DNA from: Winogradskyella wichelsiae
Lineage (GTDB): Bacteria > Bacteroidota > Bacteroidia > Flavobacteriales > Flavobacteriaceae
Length of the DNA: 64,000 bases
Direction of reading: 5' to 3'
Assembly (NCBI RefSeq): GCF_013403925.1
Contig: NZ_JABFDJ010000003.1
Coordinates: 62,001 to 126,000 of the forward strand
Numbering within the stretch: the first letter of the stretch is position 1; each line of letters opens with the position of its first letter. Shown in pieces: positions 47,761-56,283 of the stretch. The position numbers and the translations under genes were made by a program. The notes under the pieces are model-generated. The model had not been told where the DNA came from. It saw only the letters and a list, made by a program, of their open reading frames with translations, and did not search any database.

Positions 47761-48504
47761 ATGAGTAAAGAAATAATTAAAATAGAAGACTTAAAGCGTC
47801 AATTTACGATGGGAACTGAAACAGTTCACGCATTAAGAGGAATTTCATTTAGCATTAACGAAGGAGAATTTGTGACCATAATGGGATCTAGTGGATCTGG
47901 TAAAAGTACAATGTTAAATATTTTAGGCTGTTTAGATCAACCAACTTCAGGTCTTTATGAAATTGATGGTGTAAAAGTAAAAGACTTAAGTCGAAATGAA
48001 TTGGCCACCATACGAAACGAAAAGATTGGATTTATTTTTCAATCGTATAATTTATTAGCAAGAACATCTGCTATAGAAAATGTAGAATTACCCTTATTAT
48101 ATAATAGCAAAGTAACTTCTGAAGAGCGAAGGGAACGCGCAGTCAAAGCCTTAGAGATGGTTGGTTTAGGTGATAGATTGCATCATACACCTTCGCAACT
48201 TTCGGGAGGACAACAACAGCGTGTTGCTATTGCCAGATCATTGGTAAACAACCCTGTAATGATTCTTGCAGATGAGGCTACAGGAAATTTAGATACAAGA
48301 ACCTCTTACGAGATCATGTCTTTGTTTCAAGAGTTAAACAAAAAAGGAATTACAATTACGTTTGTAACACACGAGCCAGATATTGCAACATTTAGTAATA
48401 GAACAATTGTGTTAAAAGATGGAGATATTATGCAAGATTATTTAAATCATAATATACAATCTGCAGCAGACCAATTAGCTAAATTACCTAAACAAGACGA
48501 TTAA
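47761..48504 (+). CDS. MacB-type ABC transporter ATPase
   Basis: 247 residues. Walker A is GSSGSGKST, signature [15 protein letters not shown], Walker B is [12 protein letters not shown], with Ala in place of the usual Pro after the catalytic Glu (typical DEPTGNLD), and the H-loop is in VTHEPD. ATPase and permease are separate proteins here, unlike E. coli MacB where they are fused. The permease gene follows after 2 bp. Confidence 0.92.
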   Translation: MSKEIIKIEDLKRQFTMGTETVHALRGISFSINEGEFVTIMGSSGSGKSTMLNILGCLDQPTSGLYEIDGVKVKDLSRNELATIRNEKIGFIFQSYNLLARTSAIENVELPLLYNSKVTSEERRERAVKALEMVGLGDRLHHTPSQLSGGQQQRVAIARSLVNNPVMILADEATGNLDTRTSYEIMSLFQELNKKGITITFVTHEPDIATFSNRTIVLKDGDIMQDYLNHNIQSAADQLAKLPKQDD

Positions 48505-48506
48505 TT

Positions 48507-49727
48507 ATGAGACTATTCAATTTATTCAAAATCGCTACAAAGGCAATCATTCTTAATAAAACAAGAACATTGCTAACTATGTTAGGTATCATCATTGGTG
48601 TGGCATCAGTCATCGCTATGTTAGCGATCGGAGAAGGTTCTAAAGAAAGTATAAGAACAACAATTTCTGCAATGGGTTCTAATATGATAACTATTAGACC
48701 TGGTGCTGATGATAGAGGTCCTGCAAGAGGAAGTGGAGGAGATGTACAAACCCTAACACTTGATGATTATAATGTTATAAAAGAGAAAGCTACAATGTTA
48801 AGTTACATTACACCTGTTGTAAATGGCGGCGGACAAGTAATTAACGGTTCTAATAACTGGCCAAGTACTATTTATGGTGTTAACCCAGAGTATTTAAATA
48901 TAAAAGTTGTGGATTTACAAAGCGGAAGTATGTTTACTGATGCTGAGGTTCAATCGGCTTCTAAAGTCGCTCTTATTGGGCAAACTGTTGTAGATAATGT
49001 GTTTCCTGACGGTAGAGAACCCGTAGGGCAAATGATTCGTTTCGATAATATTCCTTTTAAGGTCATTGGAGTTTTAGAAGAAAAAGGAGAAAACACCTTT
49101 GGTCAAGATCAGGATGATGTGGTTATAGCACCATACACCACAGTTCAAAAACGTATTCTAGCCATTGATTATTTAAATCAAGTCATGGCTTCAGCAGTGA
49201 GTGAAGATGATGCGCCAGAAGCTGTAACTCAAGTGACTGAAATTTTACGCTCTCAACACAAATTGATGGATAATGAAGATGACGATTTTAGTGTACGTTC
49301 TATGGAAGAGTTAATTTCTACATTTAGTTCAACAAGTGAGATGTTAACCATTCTTTTAGTCGCAGTTGCAAGTATATCGTTATTGATTGGTGGTATTGGA
49401 ATTATGAACATTATGTATGTGTCTGTTAAAGAAAGAACCAAGGAAATTGGACTACGTATGGCTGTTGGTGCTAAAGGTGCAGATATTTTAATGCAGTTTT
49501 TAATTGAAGCTATTTTAATTAGTATTACAGGGGGAGTTTTAGGTGTTATTCTAGGGCTTGGAGCAACTGTTTTCATAGAGAAGTTTTTGAATTGGCCTAC
49601 CAGCGTCGCTTTGTATTCTATTATAATATCTTTTGCTGTATGTGCGATTACAGGTATCTTTTTTGGATGGTATCCTGCAAGAAAAGCTTCTGCTTTAGAT
49701 CCTATTACAGCGTTACGTTACGAGTAA
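48507..49727 (+). CDS. MacB-type ABC permease
   Basis: 406 residues with the MacB layout: TM1 at about 20-42 (RTLLTMLGIIIGVASVIAML), a large periplasmic domain, and three TMs in the C-terminal FtsX domain (about 270-395), ending WYPARKASALDPITALRYE. It works with the adjacent ATPase, MacA and TolC homologues as a tripartite mechanotransmission exporter for peptides, macrolide-like compounds or lipids; the substrate is unknown. Confidence 0.92.
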   Translation: MRLFNLFKIATKAIILNKTRTLLTMLGIIIGVASVIAMLAIGEGSKESIRTTISAMGSNMITIRPGADDRGPARGSGGDVQTLTLDDYNVIKEKATMLSYITPVVNGGGQVINGSNNWPSTIYGVNPEYLNIKVVDLQSGSMFTDAEVQSASKVALIGQTVVDNVFPDGREPVGQMIRFDNIPFKVIGVLEEKGENTFGQDQDDVVIAPYTTVQKRILAIDYLNQVMASAVSEDDAPEAVTQVTEILRSQHKLMDNEDDDFSVRSMEELISTFSSTSEMLTILLVAVASISLLIGGIGIMNIMYVSVKERTKEIGLRMAVGAKGADILMQFLIEAILISITGGVLGVILGLGATVFIEKFLNWPTSVALYSIIISFAVCAITGIFFGWYPARKASALDPITALRYE

Positions 49728-49753
49728 TTAAATTCAAATTAATAATAAAACAT

Positions 49754-49806
49754 ATGAAATCTTTAATTTTAAAGTTTTAATACTTTCATCTCTAGCAATA
49801 TTTGCT
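49754..49806 (+). other. Frameshifted signal-peptide segment of the DUF1566 lipoprotein
   Basis: ATG 49754 starts MKSLILKF and then hits TAA at 49778. In the -1 frame the sequence reads VLILSSLAIFAMSC and continues into the DUF1566 ORF, making a perfect lipoprotein signal peptide. The junction contains the heptamer T TTA AAG (49768-49774), which fits the X XXY YYZ pattern of -1 slippery sites. Either one base is missing (for example in the A-run 49771-49773) or translation shifts here. Confidence 0.7.
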
Positions 49807-51057
49807 ATGTCTTGTAAAAGTGATAAAACAACAAAAACACAAGTTGAAAACACACAACAAACTGAAATGGCCAAGAAGAGCTATGTGCAGGTAGCAACAG
49901 GACAAGTGTCTCTGTATGATGAAGATGGAAATATAATCACAGATTTAAAGCCAACGGATTCATTATTCGGTCAAGATGCCAATTACCTAAAAGGTAAGAG
50001 GATGGCATATCTTAACAATGGAGATGGTACTATTAAAGATCTCAACACAGGATTATCATGGCAAGAAATACCAGCGACAGAAGGTTTTAATTGGCAAGAT
50101 ACTAAGGATTATACCGAAAACCTAGAGCTTGGTGGCTATGATGATTGGAGACTACCAACAACTAAAGAATTATATGCTATTAGCGATTTTAGTGAAGGTT
50201 GGCCATATTTAGATACAACTTATTTTTCACTTGTAAATAACGAACATGTCGATAAAAGTGAACAATATTGGGTGAGTGATACTTATGTTGGGCATACCGA
50301 AGAAGGACAATATACAGCTGCATTTGGAGTCAATCATGCCACAGGACATATTAAAGCCTATCCTGGTGAAGCACCAAAAGATCGAGGAGAGCGCAAAGGT
50401 CCACCCCTTGGAGATCAAAAACCACAAGGTTTAGATAGCGAAAATAAAGAAAAAGGAAATAGACCTCCTCCTCCTGGTAATGGAGAGCGACCAACAGGCA
50501 ACCCAATGTTAAAACATGTTCGTGCTGTGCGAGGTGATGCTTATGCTGTTAACAATTTTAAAGATAATGGAGATGAAACCATTACAGATAAAGCTACGGG
50601 CTTAATGTGGTCTAAAAATGATAGTCGTAAAGGCTTAGATTGGAAACAAGCCTTAATGTATGCAGAAGACTCTAAATTAGCAAATTATAGCGATTGGCGT
50701 TTACCAAACATAAAAGAATTACAAGGCATCGTTGATTATGATTATGCACCAGGGGCTCAAGATGCTTCAAAAGAAGGTCCAGCCATAGATCCAATATTTA
50801 ATACATCAGAAATTACAAATGAAAATAGCGATTTAGATTATCCTTATTTTTGGTCTAGTACTTCTGCAAGATTCCAAAAAGGGAAACCGTATTATTATGC
50901 GTGGTATGTGGCTTTTGGACGAGCCGTAAACAACGAAGGCTTAGATTTTCATGGAGCAGGAGCAGTGCGATTTGATACAAAACACGAAAACGGACCAGCA
51001 AGTGAAGGCGGAGAGCGTTATTATAACTATGTGCGCTTGGTTAGAAATATAGACTAA
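49807..51057 (+). CDS. DUF1566 (Lcl C-terminal) domain lipoprotein
   Basis: Two DUF1566/Lcl_C repeats are seen: one with DDWRLPTTKELYAISDF near residues 115-135 and one with SDWRLPNIKELQGIVDY near 297-315; both have GLxWxK/Q-type lead-ins (NTGLSWQEIPA, TGLMWSKNDSRKG). A Pro/Gly-rich linker (GNRPPPPGNGERPTG) separates them. The ATG at 49807 starts directly at the lipobox Cys (MSCKS), so the real N-terminus lies upstream in another frame; the intact protein would be a lipoprotein of 433 residues. It follows the MacB operon by 80 bp. Function unknown; the fold is related to C-type-lectin-like sulfatase-modifying domains. Confidence 0.8.
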   Translation: MSCKSDKTTKTQVENTQQTEMAKKSYVQVATGQVSLYDEDGNIITDLKPTDSLFGQDANYLKGKRMAYLNNGDGTIKDLNTGLSWQEIPATEGFNWQDTKDYTENLELGGYDDWRLPTTKELYAISDFSEGWPYLDTTYFSLVNNEHVDKSEQYWVSDTYVGHTEEGQYTAAFGVNHATGHIKAYPGEAPKDRGERKGPPLGDQKPQGLDSENKEKGNRPPPPGNGERPTGNPMLKHVRAVRGDAYAVNNFKDNGDETITDKATGLMWSKNDSRKGLDWKQALMYAEDSKLANYSDWRLPNIKELQGIVDYDYAPGAQDASKEGPAIDPIFNTSEITNENSDLDYPYFWSSTSARFQKGKPYYYAWYVAFGRAVNNEGLDFHGAGAVRFDTKHENGPASEGGERYYNYVRLVRNID

Positions 51058-51074
51058 ATTATATTTTAGATAAT

Positions 51075-51098
51075 AAAAAGCCTCAATAGAGGCTTTTT
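51075..51098 (+). terminator. Rho-independent terminator
   Basis: AAAAAGCCTC (51075-51084) pairs with GAGGCTTTTT (51089-51098) around an AATA loop, directly after the DUF1566 gene. Confidence 0.92.
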
Positions 51099-51524
51099 AT
51101 TTGAATGATTTTTATTACTTATTATTTCTGAAGTAATTCTTTTTTTGGTTAGGCATAAGATGCAGTCATTTCTTATATGCGCAATTTTAGTTATTATATT
51201 GTTGTTTTATTTTTTCTTCGGGCTTGTTACAAAATAAGTATAAACACATTAAGAAAAACCATTCTAAAGGTTTCATTAAGATATAAGTGATGTTTGATAA
51301 TTTTATGGTGTTTATTTTTGTTGAAATATTATTAGAACTATCATTAATTAAAAATAAAATGAGTTAGGTAAGATACTCAACAGTTTTATGCCTTTTTTTA
51401 ATAGCTTAAGGATTAGGGATAAAGATAGAAAAAAGAACGAACTTTAGCACTAGGACGTCGGTGTTCTAAGACGTAAGCATATATGCTGTAGCATTTAAAT
51501 AAGTAACAACATCAATCAACGTAG
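51099..51524. other. Intergenic region at the left edge of the accessory region
   Basis: 425 bp without a supported gene. Near 51480-51520 there are short dyads (GCATATATGC at 51477-51486, and GTAAC/GTTAC around 51503-51528) that could be remnants of a cassette-type site, but I cannot align them with the intact sites further right. Confidence 0.35.
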
Positions 51525-52031
51525 TTACTCAATTTTATCTAACTCAAAGAGTCCGTGATGTAACATAATTCCAAAAATCCCAGTTTTAGATACAAATTTT
51601 TCTTCGTCTATTGTAACTGTGCCACCTTCAATAGTTTTACAAATAAAAAAATGCCCACCATCTAAACATTTCATTGCTCCAGATTTATATAATTCAGTCC
51701 AACCAAATTCTTCATATTCATTGTATTGGTCATTAATTAAAAATCTTCGCAATATAACACGCTCTTTTTCTAAATCGTTTTGGTTGACCATGTGCCAACG
51801 TAACAAATCAGTTTTATATTTACTTGTAAGATTTTCCGTTTTTGCTTCCGATGCTTTTTGAATAATGTAGATTTGAGAATTTATGGTATCTTGTTGCTCT
51901 TCCAAATAAGGTTTTAAATTATACGTTCCACTCCAAATATCCTTTTGCTCTTCATTTGTATTCTGGCTAGATACTAAATGATTTAGAAGTAAAGAGAATA
52001 TTAAAATAAAAATTGATTTTAAATTCAACAT
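51525..52031 (-). CDS. Secreted hypothetical protein
   Basis: 168 residues with a Sec signal peptide (LKSIFILIFSLLLNHLVSS, cleavage before QNTN). The mature part opens with DIWSGTYNLKPYLEE and contains FGWTELYKSGAMKCLDGGHF and GGTVTIDEEKFVSKTGI. I recognise no family; the pattern suggests a small beta-rich periplasmic protein. Same strand as the cassette genes to the right and flanked by short AT-rich gaps, so it may be an old cassette. Confidence 0.6.
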   Translation of the reverse strand: MLNLKSIFILIFSLLLNHLVSSQNTNEEQKDIWSGTYNLKPYLEEQQDTINSQIYIIQKASEAKTENLTSKYKTDLLRWHMVNQNDLEKERVILRRFLINDQYNEYEEFGWTELYKSGAMKCLDGGHFFICKTIEGGTVTIDEEKFVSKTGIFGIMLHHGLFELDKIE

Positions 52032-52172
52032 GTCGTTTTATTTAATGTTGCACAACCAGTTTCTAAGAAAAGCATATCCCCAAAAAATAAATAGGCAATT
52101 AAATGTTAATCAATGCAGTATATAACGTACTTTATCTATACTACTTATAATATATCTTAAAAAAATATAGGT

Positions 52173-52772
52173 TTAGTATTCTATAAATTCTGGGAAAATT
52201 TCATCTTTGAGTGATTTCCATTCGTCTTTAAGGATGCTATAATAGACTTCATTTCTACTTTTTCCGTTTGAAGCAACATAGTTGTTTCTCAAAACGCCTT
52301 CTTTTTTGGCACCTAAATTTTCTATTGCTTTTTGAGCTTTTAAGTTATCTTGATCTGCACTAAATTGTATTCGTTTAAAACCAATAGTTTCAAAACCAAA
52401 TTGTAGTAATTCAAACTTACACGCTTTGTTTAATCCTGTGCCTTGAAATTCTGTTCCGTACCAAGTCCAACCGATTTCTCCCTTTTTATTTGCGGAATCG
52501 ACATTACTATATCTTGTACAACCAGCGACTTTATTAGTTGCCTTATCAATAACTAAAAAAGGATAAATTAAACGGTTGTTTTTGTCCTTAATTGTTTTTG
52601 CAATATAGTTTTTAAGACCTTGTTCGTTGCTTACACTGATGCCCATAAACTCCCAAATTTCTTTATCGAAGATTATATTTTTGAGTTCTTCATTTCTTTT
52701 GTTATCAAATGGTAGAAGTAATACGCTGTCGTTTTCAAGCTGAATGCTAGATTTAAGAATTTTAATTTTCAT
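52173..52772 (-). CDS. GNAT acetyltransferase, RimJ/RimL-like
   Basis: Start at ATG 52772 (199 residues, MKIKILKSSIQ); a TTG frame reaching 52856 runs through the upstream palindromic site. GNAT features: PFLVIDKATNKVAGCTRY strand pair, GEIGWTWYGTEFQGTGLNKA acetyl-CoA loop, and FKRIQFSADQDNLKAQKAIE with the Asn that follows helix alpha4. Resembles RimJ/RimL-type N-acetyltransferases acting on protein or small-molecule amines. Substrate unknown. Confidence 0.85.
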   Translation of the reverse strand: MKIKILKSSIQLENDSVLLLPFDNKRNEELKNIIFDKEIWEFMGISVSNEQGLKNYIAKTIKDKNNRLIYPFLVIDKATNKVAGCTRYSNVDSANKKGEIGWTWYGTEFQGTGLNKACKFELLQFGFETIGFKRIQFSADQDNLKAQKAIENLGAKKEGVLRNNYVASNGKSRNEVYYSILKDEWKSLKDEIFPEFIEY

Positions 52773-52929
52773 TTTAGAAGTTTGTTGCCTTATTTGCGTA
52801 AGATTATTGACTAGTGCACGAAGGTATGAAAAAGGAATTGCGCAATTAGAATTCAATAAGATTTCATTTACACTATTTAAAAACGATAATAGAACTAAGC
52901 CATTAATTTTACACGTGTTACCAGCTGTT
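52773..52929. repeat. Degraded attC-like site (A)
   Basis: The right part (AACTAAGCCATTAATTTTACACGTGTTACCAGC, here given as pieces) matches the right ends of the sites at 54.1, 56.2 and 61.0 kb (AATTAATTATACAC type core at 52901-52914). GTTACCAGCTGTT (52917-52929) is complementary, 10 of 13, to AATTGCTGTTAAC (54068-54080) at the other end of the DUF4932-like gene, as expected for the two ends of one cassette. The left arm is too diverged to define. Confidence 0.45.
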
Positions 52930-54052
52930 ATTGTTCAGAGCTCCATTTCAGTATCTCTGGATATAAATCAGAGATATGTGCCTTTTTGTTGGCTTTATAA
53001 ATCTCTAAAAGCTTAATATTAAATGCTTTCGCTTTTGAAAAACCTCGATCAATCAATATTTCATTTATATTATCAACGACCTCTATTAGTATTTCTTGTT
53101 CATAATTATCATTAGCATATAAGATAAACAAACCCCAAGTTAAATATTCGTCAAACACTTTTATGGGAGTCGGATAATATTGTGTTCCCTTATTATTTAC
53201 ATCAACCCATTTTTCTCTTTGCTTAAAAATACTATCAATTCTTTCTGTAAATTTTTCGCTGACTTTACCAACGTAATTATGGTCAATTTCTGTAAAAATC
53301 ACACGGGTGTTAATGGCTTTATTTAACTTTTGAGACAAATCATCATTATTCTTAATAGTTGGTAGAAAAAGTAGCGTTTCTTTAAAATTATTATCTTCAA
53401 AAGTTTGAGTAGCGTTCATTGAAGAAATCAGTGGTGAAGTCAGAACTCTAAAGCTATTTATTTTATAATCAAACCTATTCTGTAACCATTTTGTTTGAAG
53501 GTCAATTTGGGCATAGTTTTGATAATCTTGTTTTAAGGAACTGTAATAATCCGTATTTTGTTTATAAAATTTACGGTAATTCGACTTTTTAGCAAACTCT
53601 TCTAAATCTATTACTAATTCAGGTATCGGATTTAATGCCACTTCAAGATTTCCAACCCCCTTAGCAGGAAAATTATAAACTCCTGTAGGAACTATATTTT
53701 TGTCCTTAAACTCATATCCATAGGCATTTCCAGCCAACACAAAATAATAAAGTAAATTTTCTTTTAATAATTTATCAAATTTGCGCACTATTGGTAAGTT
53801 GGTATATTTTGAAAAATGTTTAATCATTTCATCATAATATTCCGTGTCGCTTTTTACCATTCTTGGATTTTCCTTTGCAAATTCTGTATTTGCAAAAATT
53901 ATGTATATCAGCTCTTGAATTTCATTGATTTCAATAGAAACGTTTTTGTTATTTTCTTCTACGTATTCTTTATCGAAATGAACTTCATAATCTTGTGCGT
54001 AGGTTTTGAAAAAGCATACAACTATTAATACGATTAATATTTTAAATTTCAT
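52928..54052 (-). CDS. Secreted DUF4932-like protein
   Basis: A 374-residue protein with signal peptide (ILIVLIVVCFFKTYA, mature QDYEVH). The first half has EINEIQELIYIIFANTEF and the middle FTEIDHNYVGKVSEKF, which resembles the metallopeptidase-like FHExxH position in DUF4932 proteins, but here the residues are E-I-D-H rather than HExxH. The DUF4932 assignment is by pattern and tentative. It lies between two palindromic sites whose outer arms are complementary across the gene, and its stop codon lies inside the left site. Confidence 0.5.
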   Translation of the reverse strand: MKFKILIVLIVVCFFKTYAQDYEVHFDKEYVEENNKNVSIEINEIQELIYIIFANTEFAKENPRMVKSDTEYYDEMIKHFSKYTNLPIVRKFDKLLKENLLYYFVLAGNAYGYEFKDKNIVPTGVYNFPAKGVGNLEVALNPIPELVIDLEEFAKKSNYRKFYKQNTDYYSSLKQDYQNYAQIDLQTKWLQNRFDYKINSFRVLTSPLISSMNATQTFEDNNFKETLLFLPTIKNNDDLSQKLNKAINTRVIFTEIDHNYVGKVSEKFTERIDSIFKQREKWVDVNNKGTQYYPTPIKVFDEYLTWGLFILYANDNYEQEILIEVVDNINEILIDRGFSKAKAFNIKLLEIYKANKKAHISDLYPEILKWSSEQ

Positions 54053-54067
54053 TTATGTTGTTTTTTT

Positions 54068-54184
54068 AATTGCTGTTAACGTTCTTGTGAATGTTTAGTG
54101 GCGTAGTTCAGGCAACTAATTTAAGAAACATTTACAAATTAGTGAAGAACCTAGCAATTAATTATACATGGTATTAGCAGCTAC
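54068..54184. repeat. attC-like palindromic site (B)
   Basis: Starts AATTGCTGTTAACG and ends GGTATTAGCAGCTA; the termini GCTGTTAA and TTAGCAGC are inverted copies. The interior GGCAACTAATTTAAGAAAC and GTGAAGAAC followed by GCAATTAATTATACA is the same family as the sites at 56.2 and 61.0 kb. The gene to its right on the plus strand (EamA) is not in cassette orientation, so the right-hand partner of this site has been lost or replaced. Confidence 0.6.
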
Positions 54185-54433
54185 TCAGGATATTTATAAG
54201 GCTTAATTATTTTGAAAACAAAAAGGGTTACTAACCGCATTGTGTATCATTTTATTTATGTTTTACTTTGTTTATTATTTACATGTTATAAAGTGCCTTC
54301 GTTAAAGCATTTTATAAATTGTCATTAAAGTTTTGATTAAATTTTTTCATTTTATTTAATGATTTTAAAATTGTGATAAATAGGGGAGAAGTTTGTTATA
54401 AAAATCATCTTATTAATAATTAAGAATTTATTT
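54185..54433. other. Intergenic region before EamA
   Basis: 250 AT-rich bases with the promoter region of the plus-strand transporter; no further gene or site supported. Confidence 0.4.
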
Positions 54434-55300
54434 ATGCGGTATTTATTTGGCGTTACTATTATCTGGGCTTTTTCTTTTAGTTTAATTGGTGTTTATCTTT
54501 CAGGAAATGTCGACGCTTGGTTCTCTGTATTAATGCGCATAGGTATTGCTACAATACTATTTTTACCTTTTTTAAGGCTAAAAGACATCAAGAGGGAAAC
54601 AATAGTCAAGCTTATTGGTATTGGCTCTATTCAATTAGGGTTAATGTATTGTTCTTATTTTCAGTCGTTTAATTTTCTTACTGTTCCAGAAGTGTTGCTT
54701 TTTAGTGTATTGACTCCAATTTATATTACTTTATTAAATGATATTTTAACCAAACGCTTTCATAGCGTACATCTTTTTACAGCGTTAATAGCAGTTTTAG
54801 GAGCTGCTTACATACAATACTCAAGTGTTAGTGAACATGTCGTTTTAGGTTTTTTAATCACGCAAGGCGCTAACCTTTGTTTTGCTATTGGACAAGTGGC
54901 TTATAAGTCTGTTTTAAAATCGACACCAGAATTACAAAACACTCCTAAATATACTATTTTTGGATTGTTCTTTATTGGTGCATTTTTAGTGGCTTTAATT
55001 GCTTTTTTTATTTTAGGATCTACCCAAAAATTACCAACAACCGCTTTGCAATGGGCAATTTTAATATATCTTGGTGCTGTGGCTTCTGGCTTAGGTTATT
55101 ATTTTTGGAACAAAGGTGTTGTTAAAGTAAATACAGGCTCTTTAGCTATTATGAATAACGCATTAGTTCCGTTAGGTTTAATTGTAAACCTTGTTATATG
55201 GAATAAAGAGGCCGATCTTGTTAAAATTATAATTGGAGGAAGTCTTATTTTTTCCTCTCTTGCATTAAATGAATATATCACAAAACGAATTAAATATTAA
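54434..55300 (+). CDS. EamA/DMT-family transporter
   Basis: 288 residues, about ten TM segments in two EamA repeats. First repeat: IIWAFSFSLIGVYLSGNVDA to QLGLMYCSYFQSFNFL; second: FLITQGANLCFAIGQVAYKS, with GAVASGLGYYFWNKGVVKV near the end, as in RhaT/YedA-like carriers. Substrate unknown. It is the only plus-strand gene in the accessory region after 51.1 kb and splits the cassette-like units. Confidence 0.87.
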   Translation: MRYLFGVTIIWAFSFSLIGVYLSGNVDAWFSVLMRIGIATILFLPFLRLKDIKRETIVKLIGIGSIQLGLMYCSYFQSFNFLTVPEVLLFSVLTPIYITLLNDILTKRFHSVHLFTALIAVLGAAYIQYSSVSEHVVLGFLITQGANLCFAIGQVAYKSVLKSTPELQNTPKYTIFGLFFIGAFLVALIAFFILGSTQKLPTTALQWAILIYLGAVASGLGYYFWNKGVVKVNTGSLAIMNNALVPLGLIVNLVIWNKEADLVKIIIGGSLIFSSLALNEYITKRIKY

Positions 55301-55336
55301 TTATAATCCTTTTTTGTTTAATCTCATTGAGATAGA

Positions 55337-55948
55337 TTAAGAGTCGCTATTCTTATACTTATGTAAAACGTTTAAAGGAATATGACAATAACTATAGTCC
55401 TCGGGGTGTGAGGTTAATCTATCCTGATGTTTTGTATCGCTTGGAACAAAATTAGTTATCGGGAGAACCTCAATGGCTATTGTTTTAAACGTTTTATTTT
55501 TAGCGTTTAATGTCTCTTCTATTTGTTTTATGCAGTTTTTAACTTTTATCAAGTGATTTTGATTACTACTATAAATTCCTGTACGATATTTTTTTCCGAT
55601 ATCGTTGCCTTGTTGATTGATACTAAAAGGATCAATGATTTCTAATAAATAATATATTAATTCTTCAACCGAAACGCTATTGATGTCAAAGCTTGTTTTA
55701 ACACATTCAGCATAACCATCATAGGGTGTTTTTGTAGAATTGGTAGTTCCGTTGGCTCTGCCAGCTTCGGTTTTAAGCACACCAGGTATATATTTAAAAA
55801 ACTCTTGCACCCCCCAAAGACATCCACCCGCTATATATAGTGTTTCCTCTAACAGTTGTGGCTTAAGTAATAGTTCTTTTTTTGTCATTGTTATTTGCTG
55901 AAAAGCAGGGTTGTCCACCAAGTTATGAGTGGCAGATAAACTATCCAT
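55337..55948 (-). CDS. MsrA-like peptide methionine sulfoxide reductase
   Basis: 203 residues from ATG 55948; ATG 55888 (MTKKELLL) is an equally plausible start giving 183. The MsrA fold is recognisable: IAGGCLWGVQEFF (catalytic Cys), PYDGYAECVKTSFD, EIIDPFSINQQGNDIGKKYRTG, and VLPITNFVPSDTKHQDRL. The signature is normally GCFWGxE; here Phe is Leu and Glu is Gln, so activity or specificity may differ. Reduces Met-S-oxide in the family. It is bounded on the right by a diverged palindromic site. Confidence 0.78.
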   Translation of the reverse strand: MDSLSATHNLVDNPAFQQITMTKKELLLKPQLLEETLYIAGGCLWGVQEFFKYIPGVLKTEAGRANGTTNSTKTPYDGYAECVKTSFDINSVSVEELIYYLLEIIDPFSINQQGNDIGKKYRTGIYSSNQNHLIKVKNCIKQIEETLNAKNKTFKTIAIEVLPITNFVPSDTKHQDRLTSHPEDYSYCHIPLNVLHKYKNSDS

Positions 55949-56164
55949 TTTTTTAGGGCTACTAAGTCAAATATAATATTTCCTTTTATTTTTGGATTGA
56001 AAACATCAATTTTTGTACGTATAACTTTGTAAATAGTCATGATAACTTTATAACGCTTACAATATTAATTATTTACCAGCAGAATTTCATGTCAAACATT
56101 TTTTTCAATTAAAGCTTCTTGTAATCCATATTACGTAGTAAGAACAAGTAAGTTTTAAGCTTAA

Positions 56165-56281
56165 CATGCGTGGTTAAGCAACTAATTTAGCAAACTTTTA
56201 CGACCCTGTAAAAATCCCGCAAGAATTTTCGCAAGTAGTGAAGAACAAACCAATTAATTATACACAGTGCTGTAGCCAGTT
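56165..56281. repeat. attC-like palindromic site (C), 3' of map
   Basis: About 117 bp. The right arm CCAATTAATTATACACAGTG and the interior (GCGTGGTTAAGCAACTAA, TTTACGACC, CCGCAAGAATTTTCGCAAG) align with the site at 60.9-61.1 kb at roughly 80 percent by eye. GCTGTAGCCAGTT (56269-56281) is complementary, 11 of 13, to AATTGGCTACAAC (57061-57073) at the other end of the map gene. The left arm has diverged. The remaining gap 55949-56164 holds nothing else I can support. Confidence 0.7.
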
Positions 56282-56283
56282 AT

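Noticed and set aside
49790..49810. Hairpin AGCAA/TTGCT as a frameshift stimulator downstream of the T TTA AAG site
   Set aside because: Only 5 bp and about 20 bases downstream, so too weak and too far to use as support.
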